Below, one piece after another: positions 11,960 to 22,250 of a stretch of DNA of 64,000 bases (positions are counted from its first letter, which is position 1; each line of letters begins with the position of its first letter). The DNA lies in contig JAKSZU010000006.1 in the NCBI GenBank assembly GCA_026018925.1, forward strand, positions 195,411,449-195,475,448, given 5' to 3'. Origin of the DNA: Tupaia tana. Taxonomy: Eukaryota > Chordata > Mammalia > Scandentia > Tupaiidae. Position numbers and translations under genes: made by a program. Below the pieces are notes generated by a model. The model was not told the origin of the DNA. It ran no database searches and saw nothing but the letters and a program-made list of their open reading frames with translations.

Positions 11960-12488
11960 TAAAAAGTATTTTCAAATCTATATCTGAATCCTTACTCTTT
12001 CCTGAGATATAGGCATAAATCTCCAACATGAATTCAATATATCTTGCAAAAACTTAATCACCTACAGCTCTCTAAATGTAATTCTACTTTTAAACATGCT
12101 GCTAGCATTCTCTGAGTAACACATGCTTCAAATCTGAGAGGCACCCTTAGCTAGTTCTTAACCATTGCATCCAATTATTTGTTAAGTTCTTTAAATCTTT
12201 GCACCATATTTTTCTGATTTCTAGTGTCATGACATCAGGCCAAGTCTTAACTTCTCTGCGGGCTATTTTACTCAGATATCCAAACTGGCCTTTTTTCTCC
12301 AGTTTCTTCCCTGCTTAGAGAAGTCTACATCCTACTACCACACTAATGTTTCTAAATCGCAGACCTCATTTTGTCACTCAAATTTTTAATAACGTGCCTC
12401 TAGCTCCGAAACAATTATTAACCTTGTTCCCAGCTTATTTTCTAGTTCTCCTCCAATGTTCCCTTCTCCATACTTTTCAAATTCTAAA
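11960..12488 (+). mobile_element. L2-like LINE fragment
   Basis: Sense L2-type text such as CAGACCTCATTTTGTCACTC and a CTCCTCCAATGTTCCCTTCT segment. Strongly decayed. Confidence 0.5.
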
Positions 12489-12917
12489 AAATACTTGTAT
12501 TAAGTTGAATGACAGTATTAAAAGATATGTCTACCTGGACTGTATGGATGTAACTATTTGGAAAAGGGTTTATGCAGATGTAATTAAATTAAGGATCTGA
12601 GATGAGGTCATTCTGAATTAGGCAGAACCCTACATCTAAGGCAAGTGTCTTTATGTGAGAAGAGATGGAGAAAGACACAAAAGAGAAAGCCACATGAAAA
12701 TAAAGGTAAAAATTAAAGTTAACTAAGCCAAGTAATGCTAGGAGACACAAGAAGCTGGAAAAATAATGATGGATTCTCTACTAACACTTTGGAGGGAATG
12801 TGGCCTTAAAGGCACCTTGGTTTAGGACTTACCAACTCCAGAAGTGTGAAAAAATGAACGTTGCTTGTTTAAAGTCATTCAGTTTTTGGTACTAGGTTAT
12901 GACAGCCCAGGAAACTA
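12489..12917 (+). mobile_element. MaLR solo LTR (MLT1-like)
   Basis: Begins near TTGTATTAAGTTGAATGA and shows GGTTTATGCAGATGTAATTA, GATGAGGTCATTCTG, AGAAGCTGGAA and the 3' end GACAGCCCAGGAAACTA, all in MLT1 order. There is no internal region beside it, so it is a solo LTR. A mariner-like element is inserted at its extreme 3' end. Confidence 0.85.
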
Positions 12918-12984
12918 TTGAGTTATTGGAAAAGTCATGATGTATTTTTCTATGCAAAAATGCCTCGTCTTTCTGACAACCCAA
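12918..12984. mobile_element. Mariner-family miniature element
   Basis: A 67-bp unit beginning TTGAGTTATTGGAAAAGTC and ending GACAACCCAA, flanked by TA at 12916-12917 and 12985-12986. It shares TATTTTTCTATG and the terminal AACCCAA with the element at 8691-8768. Confidence 0.75.
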
Positions 12985-13455
12985 TAATGCATACGTTAAC
13001 TGAGTCTTTCCAAGGGTGTCTTTTCTTACTGATATTCCTTGAGTGGGACGGTTTCCCTTGCTGGAAGACTCACCATACTTCTGCAGCTACTAAAATGATA
13101 GCTAAATTTTTAAACACATGCAGTATAAGACACTGTTCTTAGAATTTTCATATATTAACTTAAAATCTTTCATCAGTTCTATAAAATAGCTGTTGTTACG
13201 TCAATAGACATATAATCATACATTCAGATAATCTGAAGTTGAAACAAAAGCAATCTTATTCTAGAAACCATGTCTTTAATGTTTTCAAATATATCAGGGT
13301 CAAAACATGCCCCCTCTATGAACTATTTCCTGATTACATAACTGGAAAGGATCTTTATGATTTCCTTCAGATATTTTGTTAAGTATCACTCCTGAAATAG
13401 ATTGTCTTACATATACTTTATTCACTCAACTAAATTATAAAATGCCTAATATCAT
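12985..13455. other. Mostly unassigned; weak MIR-like trace
   Basis: The part at 13090-13250 (TTAGAATTTTCATATATTAAC... AAAATAGCTGTTGTTA) resembles a strongly decayed reverse MIR or L2 end. Nothing else is recognisable. Confidence 0.3.
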
Positions 13456-13595
13456 GTGTGTGTGTGTGTGTGTATGGATATGATATATATTACATATATG
13501 CAACATATATATGTATGTATGCATATATGCACATATTTAAATCACATGTGTGTATATGGATACACACATACTGTGTATACACAGAAAACACACAC
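13456..13595 (+). repeat. Compound TG/TA/CA microsatellite
   Basis: A (TG)n run at 13456-13474 followed by TATATG/CATATA and TACACACAT blocks. The two open frames that begin here are low-complexity artefacts. Confidence 0.9.
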
Positions 13596-13765
13596 ATATG
13601 CCCTGAAATTTATTCTGTGGAGACTGACAACAGCATTGTCTCCAACATTCAAAATATACAAGTCATTGAATGAGTACAACTGGTAGAAGACAAATCAAAG
13701 GTCATGCTTAACACAAGTTAAAAAGGGCTAAATCATTTCAGGGTATTTTTTAAAAAGTAAGAGCT

Positions 13766-14022
13766 TGGAATCAACAGAGGCATAATTATTACATTTCTGG
13801 ACTCCCACATAGTCAAACAAGGTTCAAGTCCCAGGAGCAGTGGCTTAAATATTGTGTCAGACACTTGTGCGCATGTGCTCAAAGTCCCAAGAGGATGATG
13901 GAGGAGAAGAGATTGCAGTGTGGCCACCCCCCTGAGGGATAATTTTTCACTTTCTGTCTCTCTGTCTCTGTCTCTCTGGTGAGCACATGCGCCCTATAGC
14001 AAAAATTTCTCTCTAAAAAAAA
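13766..14022 (+). mobile_element. SINE-A
   Basis: Degenerate head, a full middle with CCCAAGAGGATGATGGAGGAGA, a CT-rich part, CCCTATAGCAAAAATTTCTCTC and a short A tail. Confidence 0.88.
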
Positions 14023-14397
14023 GAGTAAGAGCTTGGTCTTCATACACCTGACTCACTATTATATCCTCTCAATGTTGGATATTTTCTTTCTTTATCTAAA
14101 AAACTGAGGTTACAAGAATATTTCAAAATATTTGCTTTTGGGAACATTTATTAATGATAATATCTATATAGAAGAAATAATAAATAATTATATCTGACAT
14201 TACTGAAAAGATTTTAATTCCTTCTATTTAATATAGTATATTAAATGGATATGTTTGTTAATGTTCTTCATTATTTGGTTTTATTTTCAAATGTAAATAC
14301 AAAAAAAACCCTGAAATATTGGTGCATTGGAAAATTAAATCAACATGCTAAATTCAGTGATTCATTGACTCTTCACAGTGATATAAAGAATAATTCA
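14023..14397. other. Unassigned AT-rich DNA
   Basis: No gene or repeat seen. Confidence 0.4.
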
Positions 14398-14648
14398 GTG
14401 ACCAGCAAATGGTGTAGCAGTTATGTTGCTAGATGCCCACGTGGCTGATGGCAGTTTGAGTCCCAGACCTGTGACTTGAAACTCACATTGGGTTCGTGGG
14501 TGTACTTGCCCAAAATCCCGAGAGGAGAATGGAGGAGAAGGGATTGTGGTGTGGCCATCCCCCCTGGGGGTGGTGATTTCTCACTTTCTGGCTCTCTGGC
14601 AAGTGTACATGCCCTATATAAGAAAATCTCTCATTAAAAAAACAAAAG
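14398..14648 (+). mobile_element. SINE-A, first of three head-to-tail copies
   Basis: GACCAGCAAATGGTGTAGC head to the CCCTATATAAGAAAATCTCTC end and A tail. Confidence 0.9.
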
Positions 14649-14912
14649 GACCAGCAGATGGTGTAATGGTTACATCACTGGACTCCCCACATAGTCGAAT
14701 ATAATTAGAATCCTGGACCCAGGACCCAGCCACTTAATACTCATGCCTTGCACGTGTGTGTGTGTGTGTGTCTCCAAAACCCTGAGAAGAGACTGGATGA
14801 GAAGGGATTGTAGTGTGGCCATCCTCCTTGGGGTATGATTTCTTGCTTTCTGTCTCTCTGTTTCTCTTGCCAGTACATGCACCCAATAGCAAAAATCTCT
14901 AAAAAAAAAAGG
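14649..14912 (+). mobile_element. SINE-A, second of three
   Basis: Begins GGACCAGCAGATGGTGTAATGG directly in the A-rich tail of the previous copy. A (GT)n run lies at 14754-14772 in the middle section. Confidence 0.92.
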
Positions 14913-14924
14913 AATGATTCACTT

Positions 14925-15193
14925 TCAGCTTGTATATAGTTTAGTGGCTAAGAGATCCAGATCTCATATGGCTGACCATGTTTAAAATCCCAGCCCTGGC
15001 AGCTTGGAAAAAAACACTAGGTGCACATGTATGTGCTTGTAAAATCCTGAAAGAATACATAAATGGAGGAGAAAGGATCGTGATGTAACTTCACCCCGTT
15101 GCAAGTTACTTTCTTGTTTTTCCTCTCTATCGCTGTCTGTCTCTGAAATATTCACCCATATTCTGGCAATCAAAAAAAAAAAAAAAAAAAAAA
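14925..15193 (+). mobile_element. SINE-A-like copy, third of three
   Basis: Divergent head (AGCTTGTATATAGTTTAGTGGC), the middle AATCCTGAAAGAATACATAAATGGAGG broken by small changes, and a 22-nt poly-A at its end. It belongs to an older subfamily than its two neighbours. Confidence 0.8.
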
Positions 15194-15581
15194 GCCTCCC
15201 CTTCCTCCTTCCTAGACAATTTTCCTGAACAATTTATTTTATTTTTTTTTACATTTTCCCACAAACATTTACTTTATATATCAAAAATTTTTGCTCATAC
15301 TCCATAGTTCTTGACAATTAATAGGTAAACAACTTTCAAAATTTTAGAAAACTGAGTTTTAAAGATAACTTTCAAAATATTTGTTATAATTTTCTTTGTG
15401 ACTCTATAATAACAGAGACAGTATGATTTCACATATTTTTGAGTAAATATTTACATGTCAGCTACTCAAACTGTTGGAAAGCAAACACTCAGCACACAAT
15501 TCGTACATGAACCTTCCCAACTCAGCTCTGCCTACCAAATATTCTGTGGTGTGAAAGCAGAATCTTCTTAAGAAAGATAAG
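15194..15581. other. Unassigned
   Basis: AT-rich; no feature identified before the LTR. Confidence 0.4.
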
Positions 15582-15586
15582 AAACC

Positions 15587-15970
15587 TGTAAGGTCTGGGG
15601 GAAGGGAAAAGAAACATGGTGGAAAGATTCCCTCCGGCAGAACTTTCCTGTTTTCTGCATTTGGCCCTCCATCACCAACAGACTTTCCCGCCCTTCAGCA
15701 TTTGGTGCGCCTCCCCAAACAGCGAACTTCATTGGCCAAAGACCCATGGGGAGCACCTATTGGACAATGGCCCTTTAAGAACGAGCAGTACCCACCCTGG
15801 GTGTGAGTCCCTCGGCCTCAGGCCTCAGCTTCGACCTGGTCAGAGGCCAAGGGACCTCACCCAAGAGTGCAGAATAAATTATGCTGGTTTTATTAAACCC
15901 CAAGGTCTGACTATGGTATTTTTGTCCTTGTCCCTCTGACTTCGCCACCACTCCCAAATCAAACCTAACA
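15587..15970 (+). mobile_element. Complete solo LTR (384 bp)
   Basis: Starts TGTAAGGT and ends ACCTAACA, an imperfect terminal inverted repeat (7 of 8), flanked by a perfect 5-bp TSD AAACC at 15582-15586 and 15971-15975. The U3-like part has CCAAT boxes in reverse orientation (15731-15735, 15759-15763) and a weak TTTAAGA element near 15774. The polyadenylation signal AATAAA is at 15873-15878, followed by a U5-like segment. No internal retroviral sequence adjoins it, so recombination between two LTRs probably removed the body. Eight or so CpGs remain, so it is younger than the MaLR copies. I do not recognise the family. Confidence 0.85.
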
Positions 15971-15975
15971 AAACC

Positions 15976-16428
15976 CACCTTAGAGCATCATTTCATGAAT
16001 CCTACAGAAAGGTTTTCCCCAATTCCAACTTTATCATTTCTAAAATTTTGAAAGATAATGAAATTATTTGCTTTGTTCTAAAAAGTAATTGATGCTATGC
16101 CTATGAAAACGTAATCTGAGTATGATATTTTTCTCTTTGTACAAATAAAGAACAGCAAGGAAACATTTTAACAGGTACAATTTTTAAATAATTCATAAAT
16201 AGTACTAAGTGCCAAGGTCAATACACCTGAAAAGCAAAAAGTTAGTTATTTTTCCCTAAGGTCTAGTTCTTTATCACTGATAAAGGAATTGATAGAAGTG
16301 AGGGCATCATCAGGGAAGAATGAACAGAAGTCGTAAGAAAGTGATCAACATCAGAGTATAGTGCATGCTTGTATCAGTTAGGCATGATTTTAGTAAGTGA
16401 TAGAACATGTGAATAATAATGGCTTAAA
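15976..16428. other. Unassigned AT-rich DNA
   Basis: No gene or repeat seen. Confidence 0.4.
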
Positions 16429-16692
16429 GGAACCAGCAGTTAGCGTAATGGCTATGTCACTGAACTCCCATGTGGCTGACCGTGGTTCATGTCCCAGACC
16501 CAGTGGCTTAAACTCACACCAGGCACGTGTGCATGCGTGCCTAAGATCCCAAGAGGAGAATGGAGGAGAAGGGATTGCAGCGTGGCCATCCACCTGGGGG
16601 GATGATTTCTTGCTTTCTCTCTCTCTTTCTCTCTGGCGAGCACACACCCTATAGAAAAAAACCTCTCCAAAATAATAATAATAATAATAATG
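16429..16692 (+). mobile_element. SINE-A
   Basis: Complete: GGAACCAGCAGTTAGCGTAATGG head, GTGTGCATGCGTGCCTAAGAT middle, (TC)n, CCCTATAG end and an (AAT)n tail. The duplicated flank AATAATGGCTTAAA (16414 and 16683) is a good TSD. Confidence 0.93.
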
Positions 16693-17705
16693 GCTTAAAT
16701 AAAAAGTGTTTTTTTTTTCACACATAATATAAAATCAACTACCAATAATAGTTCTCCAACCCAGCAACAATCAGAATGTTTGTACTGCTCTTGGCTTTTT
16801 CCCAGGCTCTTTATCTCTTGGAATCCAAGTTTTTATTATTTGCACAGAGCGGAGTAAAGAAGCAAACATTGTTTAATAAGAAAAGCGAAAGATTTCCCGG
16901 AAGGCCCCTGCAATTTATTTGTCCCAAGCAGTGCCTCATGGTCACCTCGAAGGAGGAAGCCATGGTGTAGGACGTAGATCATCAAAACATCCAAAATAGT
17001 GTATACTATAATGGAAAACAAAGACAACTGGTTGTATTGAGAATGTTATAATCACGTTCTGAGAAAATGATTTTCTCTACAGACAAAATTAAAGTTTCAT
17101 GTGACTCTATATAGTTGTTTAAAAAATTGAAAATACTTTGACAGTTAAAAGTATCTCAATGCAATGAACTCTATCCTTTAATGTTGGCTTCTCCTTTGTG
17201 GAATCCCTCTTTCTTAAGACAGTCATGTGACTGAATCATTTTTGGTGTATAGATCACAGTTTGAATGTTACTTTCGTATACCAATTCCTTGATCACATTA
17301 AAGTAATAACCTTCTCAACTCACCAATATCCAAATTTATCTGGCATTTATGTTTTTTGTTTTTCTTTTTGAGTAAGTTTCTTTTTGAAATCAAAGTTCTA
17401 TAAGTAAGGGGTTTTGTCTTGCTTAGCATTATAATCCTTGAATTTAAAGCAGCATCTAGTCTTTAATCTAAGTACTCAGTACAAATTGCTAGAATGCACT
17501 AATATGTGATGGAACCTCAAAAGTGTAATGGAAAATGGAATTAAAGTGTGAGTTATTTTGACTCATTCAAGGGTGACTATAGCAATTCCAGGCCTCACAT
17601 TTCCAGTAACCCATCCAAAGGAAAAAGAGACGTTCTTGTTTCTTTTTGTGGGTCTATCTTAGAAGTAATGAGCCTTTCTCAGATATACTTAAAATTCTTT
17701 TTCCC
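16693..17705. other. Unassigned
   Basis: About 1 kb without a recognisable element. The open frames near 16776-17027 overlap on opposite strands and carry no domain I know. Confidence 0.4.
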
Positions 17706-17707
17706 AT

Positions 17708-17980
17708 GGGGCTAACCCATGGCAGAGTGGTTAAGGTGCTCAACTTCCACATGGCTGACCAAAGTTTGAGTCACAGATCTGGTGGCTTGAAAAGCATGCC
17801 AAGTGCTTGTGCATGTATGCCCCAAATCCCAGGAGGAGAATAGAGAAGGAGGGATTGCAAGTGGCTATCCCCTCTGAGAGGTGATTTTTCATTTTCCCTA
17901 TCACTGTCTCTCTCTAGCAAGTACATGTACCCTATGGCAAAAACCTGAAAACAAAAACAAGCAAACAAACAAAAAAACTT
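17708..17980 (+). mobile_element. SINE-A variant
   Basis: GGGGCTAACCCATGGCAGAGTG head, an AATCCCAGGAGGAGAATAG middle, CCCTATGGCAAAAACC end and a CAAA-repeat tail. Confidence 0.88.
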
Positions 17981-17989
17981 TCTCCCACA

Positions 17990-18720
17990 AGTCATAGACT
18001 AGATCTGCACTGTGATTCCTAAGAGCTCATATAATGTGCCAAGCACAGTTCTAGGCAATTTTCAAACATTACAGTACTAAAATAAACCCTCACTCTCTGG
18101 GAATTTACATTCTAGTTGAAAAAAAAATTATGAAAATATAAATAAACAAAAACTAATAATGTCATAGCATGACAAGTTCTATGAACAACAACAAAAAAGT
18201 AGAGTATGATATGAGATAAATAAGAATAGCCTATCACGCAGAAAGAATTTCAGATTCAGTGGGCAGATAGAGTGGTCAGAATAAGAGTGTTTGAGAAAGT
18301 GACTTTTAAGCAGAGACCCAAGTGAACTGACAAGGGAAGTCAGGTAAACGTTTAGAGAAAACTGTTTCTATACTGGGAAAACAGCAAATTCAAAGCTGTA
18401 AGTCAGAAATGAACTTGGCATAGTCAAGAAACATTGTGGAAGCCCAAGTGGCTGAAATAGAGAGTATGTATTGAGCTGAGGTCAGAAAGTTAGCAATGGG
18501 GGCAGAACAAGAAGGGTTTTAAAATGTTAGATTTAGTTCTAAGGAAGATTCAGAGGCATTGAATGGTTTTAAAGTATAGACTTGTTTGCTTGATTTACAT
18601 TTGAAAATGATCACTCTGTCAGCAGAGACTAGAACATAGGGGCAAATGCAGAAGTAGTTATAAGGGGTTGGTGCAGAAGTTTAGGTCAAAGGGTAGTATT
18701 TAGAGTAGGATAGTAGTGGT
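17990..18720 (-). mobile_element. L2-like LINE fragment
   Basis: Reverse-strand LINE 3' portion. On the plus strand the order is GGGAATTTACATTCTAG, a CAGAGACCCAAGTGAA segment, and AAAATGATCACTCTGTCAGCA. This is the order of a widespread old mammalian LINE that I assign to the L2 group with caution. Confidence 0.6.
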
Positions 18721-18807
18721 TGAGTACAGGACAGTTCTTCGGATGGCCTTTGATCACCCAGTTCTCACCCCCTTCTTACTTGAAATTCTCAAGAATAACT
18801 ATAGTTG

Positions 18808-19070
18808 AGCCAGCTGGTGGTTGGGTATGGTGGTTAAAGTGGCTGGATCCCATAGGGTTAAATGTGCAATTTGAGTACTGGACACAGTGGCTTGAAAAGC
18901 ATGCTGGATGCATCTGTGTGTGTGTGTGTGTGTGTATCCAAAATCCTGAGAGAAGAATAGAGAAGGGATTGGGTGTGGTCATTCTACCTGGGGGGCAGGG
19001 GTTTCTCACTTTCCCTCTCTCTGTGTGTGTCTCTCCCCGGTGAGTACATAACACCTTATAGAAATAAATG
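18808..19070 (+). mobile_element. SINE-A variant
   Basis: Degenerate head, a (GT)n run at 18916-18936, a CT stretch and CACCTTATAGAAATAAATG at the 3' end. Confidence 0.85.
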
Positions 19071-19084
19071 AATATCTGTAGAAT

Positions 19085-19430
19085 TTTCTGGGAATCCAAC
19101 ATCCTGCAATAAGAGAGAACTGCTCAAAACAGCCTAGACCAAGACTCTGGTTGTGTTCTTCCTAGAACAGTATAGCCTACAACCTTAGCCTTTCTGTCAC
19201 TGAACCACACGGTCTCTCAACTGCAGTACAATTGAGGCACAGGCAGATAAGATTTCATTCACTCTGTGTGGCCTAAACTTTGGGGAACCAGCCTGCTATG
19301 AATCCTTGGTTTCCACTGTCCCTTACTATCATTCGTAAGTAATAAAGTTGCTTCACTTGTTGTGTGCAATCTTTGTCTCACTGGACTTGCAGCTGGTAGA
19401 AAATGGCACAGCCTGAGGGACAATGGGCAA
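19085..19430 (+). mobile_element. Possible LTR 3' half
   Basis: AGTAATAAAGTTGCTTCAC followed by a GT-rich segment and TCTTTGTCTCACTGGACTTG looks like the polyadenylation signal and U5 of an LTR in plus orientation. It is opposite in strand to the pol remnant next to it, so it probably belongs to another element. Confidence 0.35.
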
Positions 19431-20633
19431 AGGTACGATGAACTTGATTCACAAAAAGTTTTAAAACTAAGAATGGAGTGTAAAAGTAATCAGAAAAGTG
19501 GCCCTTAGCCAAAGGAGGAGACTAACCCAGATGGTTTAAGCTGATCTTTTAGGCCGGATGGATACTGAGGAGTCAAGTATAACATCCACCCAGAGTATGG
19601 TTAGCATAAGATTATGAAGAAATTTCAGCAATGTGCATTTAACAAACATTGACTGAATAGCCAGCATTCATACCGCAGGTTGGTTTGTCCAAGAGACAGA
19701 CATTGAGATGGAGTTTAGACAGGATGATTAGGAATCCAATGGAGTTTATACCTATGAAAGATGGCATTAGTTGTACCTTTAATAGGTTTTCTAGTACTCT
19801 TTTAGGCTGCAACTTCTGGATGGCTGGTTATGTGCTATGCATATAGTAGTCCCCATAGTGATAAGCCCATTCCTACTTCTTCTCTGATGTAAAGTGCATT
19901 GCCTGATCTGATGTAATCACATGTGAGTATTTGTACGATGCCTCAAACACTCTATGAGCTACAGCTCTGAAGATAAGGAAATATACCTTCCACATACTGT
20001 CTATTTCTGTCAGAATAAATTACTGGGCATTTCAGGATAAAAAAAAAGCAAAATATTATCAACTTAATGACATGTGGCTGGTTTATCTCCTTAAGAGATG
20101 GTTTCACATAAGGGTTTTGGGATTAGTCTGTGTGGTTGGCAGTATTTCCCATGAGTGGGTGGGAGCCCATGCTACTAGGTCCAAGCATAGGCTCCATCAC
20201 TCCCACTATGACCAGAATTGAGGGGTGAATTATGTTAAAACTGAGCTGCTTGATGAGTAAAGCTGAGTGACATCAGAAGATCAGGTTATTTAATCTACTT
20301 TGTTGTGTTATTTCAGTGGATTCTCTTTGGAAGGAATAAGCATGTAATCCTTTGTGTGCACTATCATATGTCCATCTACTTGCCTTTATCCCTGTTCTTC
20401 TTGTCCCTGACATGGCAGTCTTCAATCTTTTAGATTATGATCAGCAAGCCAAGCCATTCATCATTGCTCATGAGTCCAACTATAGACGAACATCATTCGT
20501 TCTGTTTCAACATAGAGTAGAGAACCAGGTTCACCTTCTGAAATTCTGCCAGTTCTCATGCTCTATCTATCAAACACACCTCTGAATGCCAGGGTTTCTC
20601 ATACTCACTCACTGCTTTATTTATTAATTTATT

Positions 20634-20887
20634 TTTTTAGGTTTTTATCTTAGGGCATATGTGCTTACTAGAGAGAGAGATAGAGAGACAGAGAAAGAGA
20701 GAAAGTGAGAAATCACCTCCCCCAGGAGGGATGGCCATGCTGCAACCCCTTCCCCATTGTCCTCTCAGAATCTTAGGCACACATGCATTCATGCCCGGTG
20801 TAAGTTTCAAGCCACCAAATCCAGGACTTGAGCCATGGTAAACCATGTGGGAGTCCGGTGACATTACTACGCCATTTGCTGGCCCCA
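20634..20887 (-). mobile_element. SINE-A inside ERV pol remnant
   Basis: Reverse copy from a T-rich tail to the TTTGCTGGCCCC head complement, splitting the RNase H region. Confidence 0.9.
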
Positions 20888-20932
20888 GGCTTGGTATTTT
20901 CTTCCACCTTCATGTGCTAGGAAAAGATCCAT

Positions 20933-21121
20933 TGGAACCAGCAGGTGGTGTGGTGGTTAAGGATGCTGGACTCCCACGTGACTGGCCCTGGTTTGAGTCC
21001 TGGACCTGATGGCTTGCTTTCTTGCTTTCCTTCTCTCTCTCTATCACTCTGTCTCTCTCTAGCCAAATTAAAATAAATAAATGTTTTAGTAAAATAATTC
21101 TATTAAAAATTTTTTTAAAAA
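20933..21121 (+). mobile_element. SINE-B inside ERV pol remnant
   Basis: GGAACCAGCAGGTGGTGTGG head, TC-rich part, AGCCAAATTAAAATAAATAAATG and a long A/T tail. Flanks AAAAGATCCAT / AAAGGATCCAT form an imperfect TSD. Confidence 0.9.
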
Positions 21122-21920
21122 ATAAAGGATCCATCATAAGGCCCTAAGAGTAGGCTGAAGGAAAGGTGCTGGTGCAACTGTGGTGAATAAAATGGTTGTT
21201 GTGCAGCTTATTTGTGATCTTTTCTTTCCTGTACTTAACCTTGGATGTATCACTTACATTGCTCCAATGAATGAACTATTTCTGGGTCTACCTAGAGTTA
21301 TGACTTGGCAGATCTGACAGAATACAGCTCATGGTCATCTGTTATCCTATGGCCAAGTTTTCCAAATTTACCAGAGCCTAGTAGAACTAAGGTTTGATTT
21401 TCAAATGATATGTAATTCTCTACTATGGATTCCTAAAGGTTTGTGGTACGATTCTTTCACTGGAGCTTGCCATAAACTCTACACAGTGTCTTTCCCCATT
21501 ACTTATATCTCTAATATCAGAGTCTATTGGGTCATATGGCAACTCAAAAAGGGCAGCATATTGGGCATTGTGCTTCCTTCTTTGTGAAGACAAGCTGGGA
21601 TATAACAGTTCATCACTTATATTGGAATAGATGTCCCAAAATGCTTCAGACCACTGAACCCCCTAACATTTTACTTATTTGGCATACCCCAGTCTACATT
21701 TTATCTTCCCTTCTCTGGAGTGCACGTCTTATCAAGATCCCCACTTTTTCTCTTTAGGCCTAAAATATGATGTCATCAGTATAATGGATCAATTGGATGA
21801 TTTTCAGGATAACCAGATGGTCAAGTTCTCTTCACAATCTATAATGACAGAGAATAGGGAGGTTAATATAGCCTTGGGGCAAGGCTCTAATATGTTTTCT
21901 GGCCTATGCAAACATTAACT

Positions 21921-22080
21921 TTTTTTTTGAAGATTTATTTATTTAATTTTATTTATTATTGTCATTTTTTAATTTGACCAGAAAGAGAGAGAAAGGGAAA
22001 AAGCCACCAGGTCCAAGACTCGAACAGCAGTCAGCCATGTGGGAGTGCAGTGCCTTACCACCATGCCACTTGCTGGCCCT
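21921..22080 (-). mobile_element. SINE-B inside ERV pol remnant
   Basis: Reverse copy with TTTAATTTGACCAG (complement of CTGGTCAAATT) and the head complement CACTTGCTGGCCC. Confidence 0.9.
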
Positions 22081-22250
22081 GACATTAGCTGTTTTTTCCT
22101 ACAGAATTAGAAGTGAATGCATTCCCCCAAGCAACAGACTCATATTTTGCATCTGAAGACCCGCTAATGAACTCTAGCAAAGATACTGTAAGCATAGCCC
22201 TTTCATACTATTGGGCTACTATTGGTTAAGTTTGATTCATTAAATGGGGC

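Larger units (their letters stand above)
19600..22250 (-). mobile_element. Endogenous retrovirus pol remnant (RT, RNase H, integrase)
   Basis: Minus-strand reading gives decayed pol in the natural order. The reverse transcriptase shows LPQGY (21868-21883) and a YTDD catalytic box (about 21766-21785), where retroviruses usually have YxDD. RNase H-like sequence lies at about 20350-20590. The integrase shows GDKPAT after its zinc-finger region (20070-20090) and an SDQ-x-x-HFT segment holding a DDE aspartate (19888-19911). Stops and frameshifts occur throughout, so it cannot make protein. Three SINEs interrupt it. The motif set suggests an ERVL-like or related old lineage, but the class is an inference. 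Both ends are approximate. Confidence 0.7.
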
